Shown: positions 1 through 11,934 of the stretch, one piece after another
How positions within the stretch are numbered: position 1 is the first letter of the stretch
Layout of the letters: each line of letters starts with the position of its first letter
DNA from: Ochotona curzoniae
Taxonomy: Eukaryota > Chordata > Mammalia > Lagomorpha > Ochotonidae
Length of the DNA: 64,000 bases
Direction of reading: 5' to 3'
Assembly: GCF_017591425.1 (NCBI RefSeq)
Contig: NW_024467120.1
Location: forward strand, 496,001 to 560,000
Notes under the pieces: generated by a model
Database searches by the model: none
Told to the model about the DNA's origin: nothing
Seen by the model: the letters and a program-made list of their open reading frames with translations, nothing else
Position numbers and translations under genes: made by a program

Positions 1-1290
1 TGTGATTCGCTCATTTCCCTTAGCATTATAGTTTCCAGTTGGGCCCATTTAGCCACAAAGAACTGCATTTTGTTTTTTTTTTTTTTTTAATAGCTGAGTA
101 GTATTCCATGGAGTAGATGAACCAAAGCTTTCTTATCCAATCTTCTGCTGATGGGCATTTCGGTTGCTTCCATGTTTTTGCAATTACTGATTGTGCTGCA
201 ATGAACATAGGGATGCGTGTTGGTTGTCGTAAAACAGGTGTTTTGGATATATTCCTAGGAGTGCTATTGCTGGGTCATATGGTATGCAGATTTTGAGTTG
301 TTTGAGTGTTCTCCAGACTAATTTCCATAAAGGCTGTACCAATTTGCAGCTCCACCAGCAGTGGAGTAGGGTTCCCTTTTCCCCCGCATCCTCGCCAACA
401 AGTGTCGTTGGTGTTCTTTTTTTATGTCGTCCAATCTTACTGGTGTTAGGTGGTACCTCATCGATGTTTTAATTTGGATTTCCCTTATTGCCAGGGAGCT
501 GGAACATTTTTTCATATGTTTGTTTGCCATTTGGACTTGTTCCTTTGTGAAATGTTTGCCCATTTCCTATGCCCATTTCTTGAGTGGCTTGTTTGTTTTG
601 GTTTTTTGGTTGTTTTGAAGTTCTTTGTATATCCTGGAAATTAGCCCCCTATCGCCTATATCGTGTGCAAAGATCTTCTCCCACTCTGTGGGTTGCTTTT
701 TTACTTTGTTGATTGTTTCCCTTGCTGTACAGAAGCTTCTTAGTTTGATGAGGTCCCATTTGTTTATTCTGTTCTCAACTGCTATTGCTTTTGGTGTCCT
801 TCTTAGAAAGTCAGGACCTACTCCTAGGTCTTGCAGGGTATTTCCTACATTTTCTTGCAAGAGTTTGAAGGTTTCTGGATGTAGGTTTAGGTCTTTTATC
901 CATGTAGATTGGATCTTAGTGTATGGTGATAGATGTGGGTCTATCTTTTTGTGTCTGCAGGCTATCAGCCAGTTGTCCCAACAACATTTACTGAAGAGGC
1001 CTTCCCATTTGCTTGGACTGTCGTTGGTCTTTTTGTCAAAGATTAATTGGCTGTATTTGTGTGGGTCCCCTTTTGGTGCTTCTATTCTATTCCATTGATC
1101 TTCCTTTCTATTTTTGTGCCAGTACCAGGCTGTTTTGATAACCACTGCTCTATAGTATGTCCAGAGGTCCGGAATTGTGATTCCCCCTGCTAACTTCTTA
1201 TTCTTCAGGATGGTTCTAGCTATTCGTGGTTTTTTGTGTTTCCAGATGAACTTTTGAATCATTGTATCCAGTTCCGTGAAGAATGTCAGG
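1..1290 (-). mobile_element. L1 (LINE-1) ORF2 C-terminal fragment
   Basis: Reading the minus strand gives the C-terminal part of a LINE-1 ORF2 protein (endonuclease/reverse transcriptase), just after the reverse transcriptase domain. Recognisable blocks are FFTELDTMIQKFIW, GGITIPDLWTYYRAVVIKTA, WYWHKNRKEDQWNRIE, KIFAHDIGDRGLISRIYKEL and SMEYYSAIKKK. The frame is open from 1334 to 567, then broken by at least one frameshift or stop near 564 and again near 210-317, so it is dead. It continues off the left edge. Upstream on the same strand the L1 sequence ends abruptly near 1275-1290 at GC-rich DNA that is not ORF2. Identification as L1 is secure; the subfamily cannot be set. Confidence 0.93.
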
Positions 1291-1885
1291 TGGGTTCTTG
1301 TTTGGTGACTTCCATGGTCCATCCTGCAATCCACTGCCCTCAGCTCTCTGCGTAAACTGGCATGTGTTGCAGTCCCACAAGGGTGAACTCATCTCCTACA
1401 GAATCTTTCCCCAGATCCATTTCTCTTGCTTTCTGGTGGATGCTGTGGCTTAACCTGCTGTGGCCCACCCACTGCAACACTTGTGAATGACTATTATGGG
1501 CTAGCACAGCCAGGTATGCCTCCCAGCCCCAGTCTTCAAGTGCACCAGCAAGTGCAGGTGATGCTGTTTAGCCCAGCCCGGGTCTCCCACGTGGGCCAAT
1601 GTTTTAGTGTGAACCAGACATGCCCTCTGGTTTTCCCCCACTAAACCACACATTTTCAGCTCCCTTGCCTACCTATGAGTATGGTGGTCTGATCCATGGA
1701 AGACCCCAAAAGTCATTCCTTCCCTGTCCAATTTGCACCCAGTCTTTCCCACTGCAATACATTCCCAGACACCTTCCTCAGGCAATCTACAGTCCCCAAC
1801 CAGGGGCTGTAGTGGTATCTCCCGAACCAGAGGTCCTGGTTTCTCCACTTATCTCTTTCTAAAAAATGAAAGAAAAAAAAAAGGA
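1291..1885 (-). mobile_element. GC-rich retroelement segment, copy 1 (5' region)
   Basis: On the minus strand this aligns by eye, in order and without large gaps, with the first ~600 bases of the + strand element at 26264. Shared blocks include 'ggggtcttccatggatcag', 'gcaagggagctgaaa', 'cccacgtgggagacc', 'gatctggggaaagattctg' and 'acccacctgaca'. It joins the L1 ORF2 fragment directly in the same polarity. A T-rich tract (minus reading) at 1861-1885 marks the outer edge, as at the 26264 copy. No coding potential is credible. See the findings for the element family. Confidence 0.6.
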
Positions 1886-2399
1886 TAAGCAACTATGCTG
1901 GCATATTGGTATAGTTCATATAAATTTGGTGTTAACTAGGCCCAACATGTCTACCAGCTATTGGCTGCTTTTTTCCCAGCAATGTAAATATTATCTAGTA
2001 AGGCAACCTAGGCAGTTGCCTACACCTGGGAAGAATGCTGGCATTGGAAGCAGTAGCTTAACTTGCTGTACCACAGAGCTGTTACCATTACTTTCCTTCT
2101 GAAAAGGCTAAGAGTTGGTAGAAGATATTAATCCAAAAAATGTATAAAGAACAGGAAATTATTTTGTCTGTACATCATCCATATTTCTGCTATTCCTAAA
2201 GGTTAATTAATACCAACCTAACTAGAATTTTTACACATGTTCACTGTGGAAACAACAGTAATGAAAATAAAATATATATATATAATAGAAATAAATATAT
2301 AAAATAGAAAATTTTACATAAAATTTCAATGCCAAAAAGTAACAAATTTTAGTATGCACATTTCCTTAGTTAATACAAGTCTGTGTGGTACAAGAGTTA
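1886..2399. other. AT-rich DNA, nothing recognised
   Basis: No supportable ORF, RNA or known repeat. An alternating TA stretch lies at about 2272-2284. Confidence 0.5.
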
Positions 2400-2690
2400 T
2401 GGCGCAGGTGGATTAAACCACTACTTGGGAAACCAGCACATGTATTGGAATGGTAGACTAACTTTTGCCTCTACTTCAGATATAGCTCCCTGCTAATATG
2501 CAGCCTAACTCAAGTACCTGAGTGTCTATCACCCATATTGGAGACCTGACATGATTCCTAGCTCTAGGTTTCAGCCTAGTCCAGCCAGGCTATTTTGGCA
2601 TAATGGTGAGTAAACTAACAGGCAAATGATCAGGTTTTTTTCTCCACTTCTATCCAGATCTGACTATGTCGCTTTCAAATTAAATAACAA
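2400..2690 (+). mobile_element. CSINE, old diverged copy
   Basis: tRNA-derived lagomorph SINE recognised by its block order: 'ggcgcaggtggattaa' head, 'atagctccctgctaatatgc', 'ggagacctgacat', 'tttcagcctagtcca', then 'ctttcaaattaaata' tail. The tail runs into an (AAC)n tract at 2688-2704. Confidence 0.75.
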
Positions 2691-2710
2691 CAACAACAAC
2701 AACACCATTT

Positions 2711-3037
2711 TGGGCCCAGTGCAGTAGCCTCGTGGCTAAAGTCCTCACCTTGAACGTGCCAGGATCTCATGTGGGCACCAGTTCGTGTCCCGGATGCTCT
2801 ACTTCCTGTACAGCTCCCTAGTTGTGGCCTGGGAAAGCAATCAAGAATAGTCTAAAGCATTAGGGTCCTGTGTGGGAGTCCCGGAGGTGGCTCATGGCTC
2901 CTGGCTTCAGATAGGCCTAGCTCTGGACATTGCAGCCACTTGGGGAGGAACCAGTGGATAGAGAGTCATTCTGTCTCTTATTCTCTTTGGATCTTTCTGA
3001 TGGGATTGGATAAACCTTAAAAATTTTTTTTACAAAA
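2711..3037 (+). mobile_element. CSINE, pika-type subfamily
   Basis: Full-length copy: 'gggcccagtgcagtagcc' head, 'tggcctgggaaagcaatc', 'tgtgggagtcccggagg', 'cttggggaggaacc'. It abuts the older SINE and its (AAC)n tail, a typical A-rich landing site. Confidence 0.88.
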
Positions 3038-3054
3038 TCCACAAAATGAGTGTG

Positions 3055-3312
3055 ACAGAACACATTAAGCTGCCACCTGCAAAGTCAGAATCTCATTTGG
3101 ATGCCAGAGTCCCAGCTATTCTACTGCTGCTCCTTGCTGATGCACCCGAGAAAAGCAGCAAAAGACTGCCCCCACATGGGAGACCTGGCTGAAGCTACAG
3201 GTTCCTGGTTTCAGCCAGGCCCAGCCTCAGCCATTTCAGCCATTTGGGCAGAGTGAGAAAGTACCTGGAAACCCTGTGTGTGTGTGTAGCTCTGCCTTTC
3301 AAATAAATGTTT
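3055..3312 (+). mobile_element. CSINE, old copy
   Basis: Head 'gaacacattaagctgcca', middle 'ccccacatgggagacctgg', tail 'tagctctgcctttcaaataaatg'-like at 3290-3312. The pyrimidine-rich region has become a short (GT)n at 3276-3288. Confidence 0.8.
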
Positions 3313-3714
3313 TTATTTTCAAAATGAAAAAATGAAAAACTAGCTTGCATCCATGTATAACCACACTTACTTTTTTCTCATATCAAAGTACATCTTCACA
3401 GGTAAATACATCTGTATTTATGTTGTCATCGATGGTTACCTATTATAGGATCCCATGGATTAATTTAATAATCCCATGCATTAATTTCCTAATACATGCC
3501 ATTTTAAGCAGTGCTAAGAAAATAAATTTTACGTAAATTCTTACATGTGTTAGTTCTGGGTTTTCTGCTCTCTGACACTCATCTTTCCAAAAGTCAACAC
3601 TGATGAATAATCTGTGGAATAGGTTTTTCTATCTAGAAAGGAAATTAAGGGGCCGTCTATTCACTGAACTGTATTCCCTGAGGTAACAAGGATACCAGGA
3701 TTAACTGTAAGAAT

Positions 3715-4330
3715 TTCTAGCCCGGCAGCCGACGCATGCAGGAAGTACTTCTCGGACCCTGTCCGTCTGGTCTCTGGCACGAACGCCCTGGCAAGCATCA
3801 GCCCCGCGCGACAGAAGTCGCTGGTTCGGACTGGCTTTCAGCACGCCGCCCCAGGGTCTCCTGGAGTGCCTGGTCTCGGGGGCACGCACGTTACCGCCGG
3901 TCACGTCCTATCATCCTCTCAACTCGATCAACAGCGACTTCCACCTTTTCGCAGACACCTCACCTCCCCACCTGCTTTCTGCCGCCCACGCTGGCGCCGT
4001 ACGCTCGCTAAAGTGCGTGCACACAAGCAAGGCGCAGCAAAAAGTTAAGCGCCTTTCAAGCCGCGCAGCCACGATCGCAGTGAATGCTCCGCACGTCAGG
4101 CTCGGGCGGAGGGGGAGTGCTCTGCGAACCAGAGGGCCCTGCACCGAGCCATTGGCAGAGCCGGGACTCACTGTCTCCAGGGTGGGCGCGGCCAGAGAGA
4201 CAAACACAGGTAACTAACTGGGAGATCAGTCTTTGGGGCTAGAGTTGCCTGAGGCTTGGCGATGCTGAAGGCGACGACCAGAGGATAATCCCCTAAAATT
4301 TCTGAATCTCTTTGGTCCTCATTTCCGCGC
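3715..4330. promoter_or_regulatory. CpG-rich island, candidate orphan promoter
   Basis: A block with dense CpG dinucleotides in an otherwise CpG-poor region (for example 'ccccgcgcgacagaagtcg', 'gcacgcacgttaccgccgg', 'cgtacgctcgctaaagtgcg', 'gctcgggcgga'). It has a CCAAT-type 'ccattgg' at 4149-4155. A donor-like 'acag|gtaact' at 4209/4210 would fit a + strand first exon; a donor-like 'gaca|gtgagt' on the minus strand near 4168 would fit the opposite direction. The open frames here are CpG-island artefacts. Orientation and target gene are unresolved. Confidence 0.6.
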
Positions 4331-4519
4331 CTTTCCCTTCGCTCTGGTTCCATCTAGTATCCCGGAGCACTTGGCAGGGGCCCACGTGCACCGCGGCTGT
4401 GGTGGCTTCAGGGATGTGTACATGCCAGTCTTCAGATGCACGCTTCCCAGAAGAAACAAAAGGGATTCCTGTGAGCCCCCAAGTCCCTCTGGCTTAACGC
4501 AACCCTGCTGTGACTTCAC

Positions 4520-5025
4520 CTCATTTCACTGCAGTTCAGTTTAGTTTAGTGTTCCCCCATCTGTAACATCTAAAATCGTTTTCAAAATAGCTATCTTGTT
4601 CCAAACACTTCAGCTTTTTGGTACTGAGATGAAATGTCCCTTTATCTTCAGTTCCTAAATAGAACTTATTCTGAATTTTTTCATGTTGTTACATGCAATA
4701 ATTTACTTTTTGCATCAATGCCCCACTACTTTAACTCTTTTATCTAATCCACATTATTTTAATACCTGTTACAGTTTTCAAGTCACTCTCTTTAGTCGTC
4801 CTTTTTAAAGCACTCTCTTGTCACTACATTAGTAGTCACTATATCAAGAAGAATTATCATTGAGATCTTGATTGTAATTGAATCAGAATTAATTGTAATT
4901 GAAGAGCAAATCTTATTCTTCCCTGGAAAATCTCTCTCTCAATCTTGGTATGTTTGAGTGCTTAAAAGATCAATTAATTAATCTGTTTATAGGGAATCTT
5001 CCATCCTCAGGTTCACTCCCCATAA
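4520..5025. other. AT-rich DNA, nothing recognised
   Basis: Low-GC sequence after the CpG-rich block, with no supportable coding or repeat identity. Confidence 0.5.
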
Positions 5026-5029
5026 GATT

Positions 5030-5440
5030 CCCAAAGCCAGGGATAGATCAGACTGAAGCCAACACCTGCATCTAGGTCACCCATATGATGACAGAAGCAT
5101 AAACTCATGGACAGTAATCTGATGCTGTCCCAGGTCAATTAGCAGAAAACTGGGTCAGAACAGAACAGCCAAAGGCTCAAATTGAAACTCCCATCCAAGA
5201 TGCAAGTGTTACAGGCAGTGGCTAAACCCTGGCCCCAAGTCTGATTTTTATTTTTTCAGAAAGATTTTTTATGAGTCAGAGACACAGATTCCCCTTCCAC
5301 TGATTCACTCCCAAGGTGATCTTAAAGACTCACCCAGCCCTGGCTGTTGCAGCAGTTTGAGTAATGAAACCATATATGGAAGATCACTGTCTCTGCCTCT
5401 CTCTGTAACTCTATTTTCAAGTAAAATAAACACTAAATCT
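5030..5440. mobile_element. Rearranged CSINE fragments
   Basis: Minus-strand pieces at 5030-5235 (ending 'acaggcagtggctaaaccc', the reversed SINE head) and 5255-5335 ('actgattcactcccaagg'). A + strand 3' end follows at about 5335-5440 ('ggaagatcactgtctctgcc', 'tctgtaactctattttcaag'). The mixed orientation implies two or three overlapping insertions or a rearrangement. Confidence 0.6.
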
Positions 5441-6325
5441 TAAAAATAAAATAAAAAGGCTAAGAGTGGGATAAGCCAATGCAAGGAGGTGAAAAGTCAG
5501 TCCAGGTCTCCAGCACAGAAGGCAGTGACACTGTGAGGAGTCAGATGGGATAATAGGCGGTTGAAGTAAGCTTTTAAAATATAAAACCATGCTTCTCCCC
5601 ATTTCTTACCCTTCCAAGAGCATATTCTCCCTTTGAAGGAGAACCAGAGGATAGAGCCAACACATCAATTCTCCTCTCAGCATTATGAGAATGGGAGAAC
5701 GATGCCACCAGTCCCACCCTTCTGATGCCCTCTGGTTCTGGTCGATATGCTACATTGCTTCCCATTGTGAATGAGTTACTTTTCTCTTTTTTAACCCTTT
5801 GAGTGACTCCCTGAGATGGTACATAGAAGACACCAAGTTCCACCATTTCCTGGGGTCTTTTCCCCCTTGGAGCCCCTACTGTCACTATGGCAGGAGGCCT
5901 CACTCATCCCTTCCTAAGTAAATTGTGTTTTGCAAAGGAGTTGTCCTCATGAAAATTCTTCTTTCTTGTAAAAAAAGAAACAAGGTTGCTGCCTTGTTTT
6001 GCATCCAGTTTCCCCCAACAAAATAACTACTTGAACCATCACCTGTTGCCTCCCAAATGGCACATTACTGAGCAGCTTGAACTAGGAATACAGTCAAGAC
6101 TCAAATCCAATAAATGATGCAGTCATCCTAGCTGGTGTCTTAATGATGAGGTCAAATGCTGGACTCCATACACAAATTTTCCATTAGCTTTTTAAATACT
6201 CCCCTCCTGTAAATAAATCTCAAAATTATATTTCACCAAAATATGTAAACATTTTCATTCTTTTTTCCATTTAACTTTTTGAAATATGTGTGATGTGATT
6301 TCAGCAACTTAGAAAATTCCTGGGA
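5441..6325. other. Intergenic DNA, nothing recognised
   Basis: The longest frame (5574-5903, minus) has no recognisable domain and no codon or splice context suggesting a gene. Confidence 0.45.
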
Positions 6326-6645
6326 GCCAGCATTGCAGCACAGCTATTTAAGTTGCAGCTTGCAACACTGGCGTTCCATTTCAGAGCACTAATTCAAATC
6401 CTGGCTTCTCTATTTTTAATCCAGTTTTCTGCTGATCAGCCTGGGAAAGCAGCAGAAGATGTCAAACTAGTTCGGAACTCAGTTACCCAAGAGAGTGACC
6501 AGGATGAAATTCCTGTTTCCTGGCTTTGGCCTGGCTATTTTTGTCTTGCCACAGAAAGAAAATTTCTCTCTGTGTGTGTATGTGTGTATTTCTCTTTTCC
6601 TGTGTCTCCCTTTCTGTTGCTGTATTTTTCAAATAAATGCAAATT
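6326..6645 (+). mobile_element. CSINE, old copy
   Basis: 'gggagccagcattgcagcac' head, 'cagcctgggaaagcagcag', a pyrimidine and (TG)n region, then a 'tttttcaaataaatgcaaat' end. Confidence 0.8.
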
Positions 6646-7129
6646 AATTAATGATCGAAAAAATTATAAGGACAATTTTTGAAAAGCATTTCATAAATAA
6701 TAAACTTAGGCTTTAAGTACCAAGAAGGACTTATACAATTTTCTTGGCCTTATATTTCTGATCTCTAGACTGACCACCAAGAGGTGAAGAGAGAGGCGGG
6801 AGCATAAGAACCTAGAGTACAAATCTACTATGCTGCATTTGCCTAAAGTATTGCAATGCCAACGATGCTAGTTGTTACAGGGGTATAGGATAGAAGGCAA
6901 GGGAGAATCTAAGAGGGTCTGAAATGTTGCAGGAAAAAAAAAGTATCTCATGCAAACCAATCTCGTGCAAACCAATCCCAAGACTGTCATTTAAAAATCA
7001 ATGACATTTTAGTAAGCTGTCAGAAAAATTCACAAAATATTTGATGTAACTCCAAATGGTAGGTTTTTGGCTGCAGTACTCATCATTGCTGTGAAATTCC
7101 CATTTATATGTTTTTTAATAAAACTGTAA

Positions 7130-7290
7130 GCTGGGTTGGCACTGTGGAACAGAGCTTGGTACCCAAGCATCCAATATATGAATGTCAGTTTGGCTATTCT
7201 GCTTCTGATCCAGCTATCTATTGATTGACCAGGGAAGCAGTAAATATAGAAGCACAGTAGATTCCCACGTCACAGAGATTGAAATTGTCA
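7130..7290 (+). mobile_element. CSINE 5' fragment
   Basis: 'gggttggcactgtggaac' head and 'ttctgcttctgatccagct' are clear; homology ends near 'cccacgtcacagag', so the 3' half is missing. Confidence 0.75.
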
Positions 7291-7916
7291 AAACCTTATA
7301 TACATTTTCTTTGGTTGATTTCTACGTGTTGAAACATGTCCATTCAGAATAGGGGTAACTTTGCTTGCTCAAATCAGGTAATACAGACAAACACAGCATG
7401 CTAACAGAAATTACATAATGAAAATTAATCTTTCCCTGACTGTTTCATATTCATAAGTTGTCTCATAAAGAGAAATGTTTTATTTCAGTCACCCCAAAAT
7501 TAAGCCATATCTTTCATTACTGATAAAGAATGTTTTGAAATCAAAAGAAAAATATTTATCAACAGTTTGTGTTTTTTTACTTAGCATCGTACAATTGTTC
7601 ATTGTTTTATTTCTCAAATTTCAGAAGAATTTCTGCCATATGGGTAGGATTTTTTTTCAGATATCAAGCACTACCAGGAGGAATCATCAGCAAACTTTTT
7701 GGCACAGACAGAAGAGTCAGCTGACATTTACAACATGCCTTGTACTCGTCTTTCTTTCAGGTACAAGAAATGGCCTAGAAATCGTAGTTATGGTTAGTTT
7801 TCTTAATACAGTTAAGAATTTTCTTAATTTTCTTTTTTTTTAATATGGTAATAACCAATTATATTCACATATGACCAAATTTATTTTGGGAAATGCTTTA
7901 ATTCAAATGAACATAT

Positions 7917-8240
7917 TTTAAAGATTTATTTTTATTATTTTTTTTATCAGAAAGGCGGATATACAGAGAGGAGAGACAGAGAGGAAGATCTTCCATCCGA
8001 TGATTCACTCCCCAGGTGGCCGCAACGGCCAGTGCTATGCCGATCAGAAGCCAGGAGCCTCTTCCGGGTCTCCCACGCGGGTGCAGGGTCCCAAAGCTTT
8101 GGGCCGTCCTAGACTGCTTTCCCAGGCCACAGGCAGGGAGCTGGAAGGGAAGCGGGGCGGCCGGGATTAGAACCAGCGCCCATATGGGATCCCGGGCGTG
8201 CAAGGCAAGGACCTTAACCACTGTGCCACCGCGCCGGGCC
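7917..8240 (-). mobile_element. CSINE, young full-length copy
   Basis: Reverse-oriented and almost undiverged: 'ggaagatcttccatccgatg', 'gaagccaggagcctcttccg', 'cccatatgggatcccgggcg', 'caccgcgccgggccc'. It keeps CpGs lost from older copies and matches the copy at 29768-30098 over nearly all of its length, so this subfamily was active recently. Confidence 0.95.
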
Positions 8241-8257
8241 CAATTTTCTTTTTTATT

Positions 8258-8582
8258 TTTTTAAGATTTATTTATTTTTATTACAAAGTTACAATTTTAG
8301 AGAGAAAGAGAGACAAAGAGAAAAAACATCTTCCATCTGCTGGTTAACTCCCCAGGTGGCCACAATGGCCAGAACTGAGCCAATCTGAAGCCAGGAGCTT
8401 CCTCAGAGTTTCCCATACGGGTGCAGGATCCCAAGGCTTTGGGTCACCCTCTACTGCTTTCCCAGGCCACCGGAAGGGAACTGTAAGAAAAATGGAGCAG
8501 CTGGGATATGAGCCGGCACACATATGGGATCCTGACACATACAAGGTGAGGATTTTAGCCACTAGGCTACCATGGTGGGACC
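8258..8582 (-). mobile_element. CSINE, full-length moderately diverged
   Basis: 'aagatttatttatttttatt' 3' end, 'tccatctgctggttaactcc', 'gctttcccaggccacc', 'cacatatgggatcctgac', 'ctaccatggtgggacc' head. It lies only ~18 bp from the young copy in the same orientation. Confidence 0.92.
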
Positions 8583-10980
8583 TACAATTAAGAATTTACA
8601 TTTGTATTTTCTTTGTTCAATATTTAAAATAACCTCACTTCACTTTGCTTCTAGATTTCAAATAAGAACAAATTAACAATGACAGAAATCAATAAAAATT
8701 AACTGGGAATAAGTCTCATATTCTAATGTTAGTTTAACCTGACAGGTGTAAGCCACTGCCAGTGTTTACGTGTGTAGTAGAGATGGCTGGAATAGAGGTC
8801 CTTATCCTCCCGTAAGAAAATGCTGTTAAGTTCTGGCTCTCAAGTCAGATACTATTTGGATACTATTCTTGGCCTGATCACAAACCAGTACACGGAGCAA
8901 ACTCCACAAACATAGACATATTTTGTTTTGCTGCAGTATTGTAGTCTCCAAACAAAATTGGTTTTTGCTGCAGCATTGTAGCCTCCACACAAAGTTGGCT
9001 TTTGAACTATTTCTAACCTAAAACAATGAAAAAATTCACGTGAAATAAGGATGTCCAGTTTCTCCTGAAAACAGGAAAGATGTGGCAGCTGAGAAAACTG
9101 TGGTAATAATGGGCCAGGTCTGAATTGAGCTTGCAGCTTATATGCAGTGCCTCTGCAGTTATGTCTATGGGACAGTTATATAATGAAAAATTCACCTGAA
9201 TTCTGAAAATGTTACGAGATTATTCAGTTGCTCATGGAATTTTTTATTACAACAGCAGAAGGATTTACTTGAAGCTGTATTTTTTGCTTTATTTTTAAAA
9301 GAAATTCTTATATACCTCAATAGTCTTATTATATTATGAATCAGGTGCAATTACTTCTATGGTTTTTACACTATTTCCCATGTAAGATTATTGCATTTTC
9401 TCATGTTGTCAGTGAAATATATAAAGAGTTAGGTTTGGTCTGTGGTAATAAGCTTTGCAATAAATTCAATGGAAATGCAAAAAAATATATATTTTTAGAC
9501 TTAAAATAGAAAATAGTGGTGAGTAAGATAGAATGAATACCTCTTCAGATGAATAGGAGAATGCCCAGTCATTCAGACTGGGGAAGGTTGACAATGGGAA
9601 TATTCCTCGCAGGCCAGTTGGGAACCACAATCAAGATCTGTCACATTTACATTCACATTGGGGCTGATATGCTTATGGAGTCCAGATAATTATGCTGATT
9701 CTTCTTTCCCCTATGCTCTGTTCCTGTGTAAAGGATTCCCTGGGTGTGGAATAAGTAACATTCTTCCCAAGGCTTTATTACCAGTATTGTAAAACAGGGA
9801 AGCATGTTTAGCAGCAGGCAACCAGAATTCTCAAGTTGTAATTTTCATCTGGGAAAGGCTGAGACCACCTATGAAGTTGTGGGCTGGACTTTTGTTGTGT
9901 AAAATACTGGGCTGCTTCCACGCTGTTTCTGAGAAAGCTACATTCCTTTCTACTGGCACTTTGTTTTCATTAGAGCCCTTTCACACACATAAACAAATTT
10001 CTGTGTCTTCATACCTAACATTAGTTTGTATCCAAAATATACACATACTAAAGGTATTTAGGTGTATCTGCTTTTTTAGAACTGACAAATTATATAAAAA
10101 TAATTTCCAAGAATGGTACTTGGCAATGGGTTACTTTAATGTTTCTGTAAGAGAAACAATTGAAGAGATTACAGTTTAAGAGATTAGGGCTGCAATGGTG
10201 GAATGAGGAGAAGTGAGTTCTGTGTTATGATGCAAAACATTTAAATATTTCAAATGAATGTTTTAATCTTGTTCATCATTTCAGATACACAAACATGTTT
10301 TCATATTGAGTTTCAGTTTTTTAAAGATAATGTATTTGAAATTTAAAAAAAATGATTCTGTGTATATGTTACACATTTTAAAAGTTCCTAAACAGTTTTT
10401 TTTAAGTGTGCAACTTGAATTGACAAAGGTATTTTTAAATGTTACTTTTCCACAGATAGATTTTAGGAAGACTAGTCTTTGCTAGCATGGTTGATTTTAA
10501 ATGACAAGTAAATCCCTAGGCCATATGGTAATGAAATACTACACTTGCTTGTTAGAACATATGGAAACAATTCCAGACAGACACCAAGCAGAGGAAAATG
10601 TGCCAAAAATACAGTTCATTTCATGTATTTCAAAGGAAATGAAATCTCAGAATCTAACTAGACCACGCAGTCTTCATCCCCTCCCCCAACCCCCAGCAAA
10701 ATCCACTTTAGCACTTCAGTTTTGAGTTTAACATTAGCCTCTGATTTTAACAGCAGAAGCTTTAAAACACACGGAGGGCTTCTGGGATGTCTGCACAGCC
10801 CCCAGTCACTCTCTCACCCCAATGACAAGTAAAAGCACCTGGCAAAGCTTTTTTCATATGCTAAAAAGCAAACTATCTACTGTGCTTAAGAAAACAAGTA
10901 GCAGCTCTGCAGGAGTAAAGTGAAAGGAAATAGGAAGCCTGCCAAAGGGATCTAAACTTAGAAGAAACAAAGCTGCCAGC
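8583..10980. other. Unique-looking AT-rich DNA
   Basis: About 2.4 kb in which I find no gene, RNA or familiar repeat. An imperfect local duplication occurs at about 8930-9003 (two 'ctgcagyattgtagyctcc' units about 36 bp apart). Confidence 0.45.
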
Positions 10981-10984
10981 TGGA

Positions 10985-11235
10985 AATCACTGAGCAAGGT
11001 TAACTTGCTGCTTGGGACTCTAACATTCCATTTGCGAGCATTGGTTTGAACCCTAGCTATTCTATTTCTGATCCAACTTCTGGAAAATATACCTGAAAAG
11101 GCAGCAGATGATGGCTCAAGTACCCATGTAGGACACCCAGATTTTGCATGGCTAACACACTGGCTGTTGTATGCTCTTAAGGAATAAAGCAGCAGATGGA
11201 AAATCTCATTCTCTTAAAATGAAACTTAAAAAAAA
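10985..11235 (+). mobile_element. CSINE, old copy
   Basis: 'ctgagcaaggttaacttgc' head, 'ttctgatccaacttctgg', 'aaggcagcagatgatggc', 'aagcagcagatggaaaatc'. Confidence 0.72.
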
Positions 11236-11384
11236 GATTTTGTAAGAAATCAAGTGTTAGAGAGGATCCCTTTTCCTCTTTGTGTTTGTAGGGCAGATTT
11301 ACTCAAGTTAACAACGGTTTAGCAAGACTTTCCCAAGACACCAAATGCAATGACCTTTGCAGTAAATGTGATATTGTGTCTGGT

Positions 11385-11655
11385 GTCGATAGCAGGTAAG
11401 CCTGCTGCTTGCAATGTTGGCCTCTACTCCACTTATGATTTAGCTCCCTAGGAAAGCAGCAGCAGAAGGCCGAAGTGCTTGGGCCCTGCCACCCACATGG
11501 GAGACCAGAAAGAAACTCCTGGTTTGGACTGGCCTAGTCCTACTCATTAAAATGATCATCTGGGGAGTGAACCAACAGATGTAAGATCAAGCTCTCTATC
11601 TCTCCCTCTCTAACTTTGCCTTTCAGAAAAAAATCATAACAATAAATTAAGGCAG
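11385..11655 (+). mobile_element. CSINE, old copy
   Basis: 'gtcgatagcaggtaagcctg', 'aggaaagcagcagcagaagg', 'ccacatgggagaccag', 'ctctctaactttgcctttc' end. Confidence 0.82.
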
Positions 11656-11934
11656 TAAAAGGATACGACTCTACAGTTAGTTTATTTCTAAATGAACTAG
11701 AAGTCCCTGCAAGCCCCAAAATGTAAGGTTATCTCTGTCAGTCAAAATGACCCATTTCTTAGGATACACCTATTTCATTACAGACTTGGAGAAAATAATG
11801 GTGGTGCTGTACACAATGATGTTTTGAAATTAAGTTCCCTACGGAACTTTTGGTGATACTGTAAAATTCCCAGTTGTCCTCATATAAAGGAAAGGCACCG
11901 CAACCATTTACTTCATGAAAGAGACTGGGAAACA

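Noticed and set aside
1..1885. Twin-primed L1 with the GC-rich segment as its inverted 3' UTR
   Set aside because: The A-rich run at 1861-1885 suggested it, but the polarity shown by copies 2-4 makes the GC-rich segment 5' of ORF2 on the same strand.
3736..4207. Several overlapping 60-98 aa frames on both strands
   Set aside because: CpG-island artefacts: arginine/alanine-rich in all frames, with no consistent splice context.
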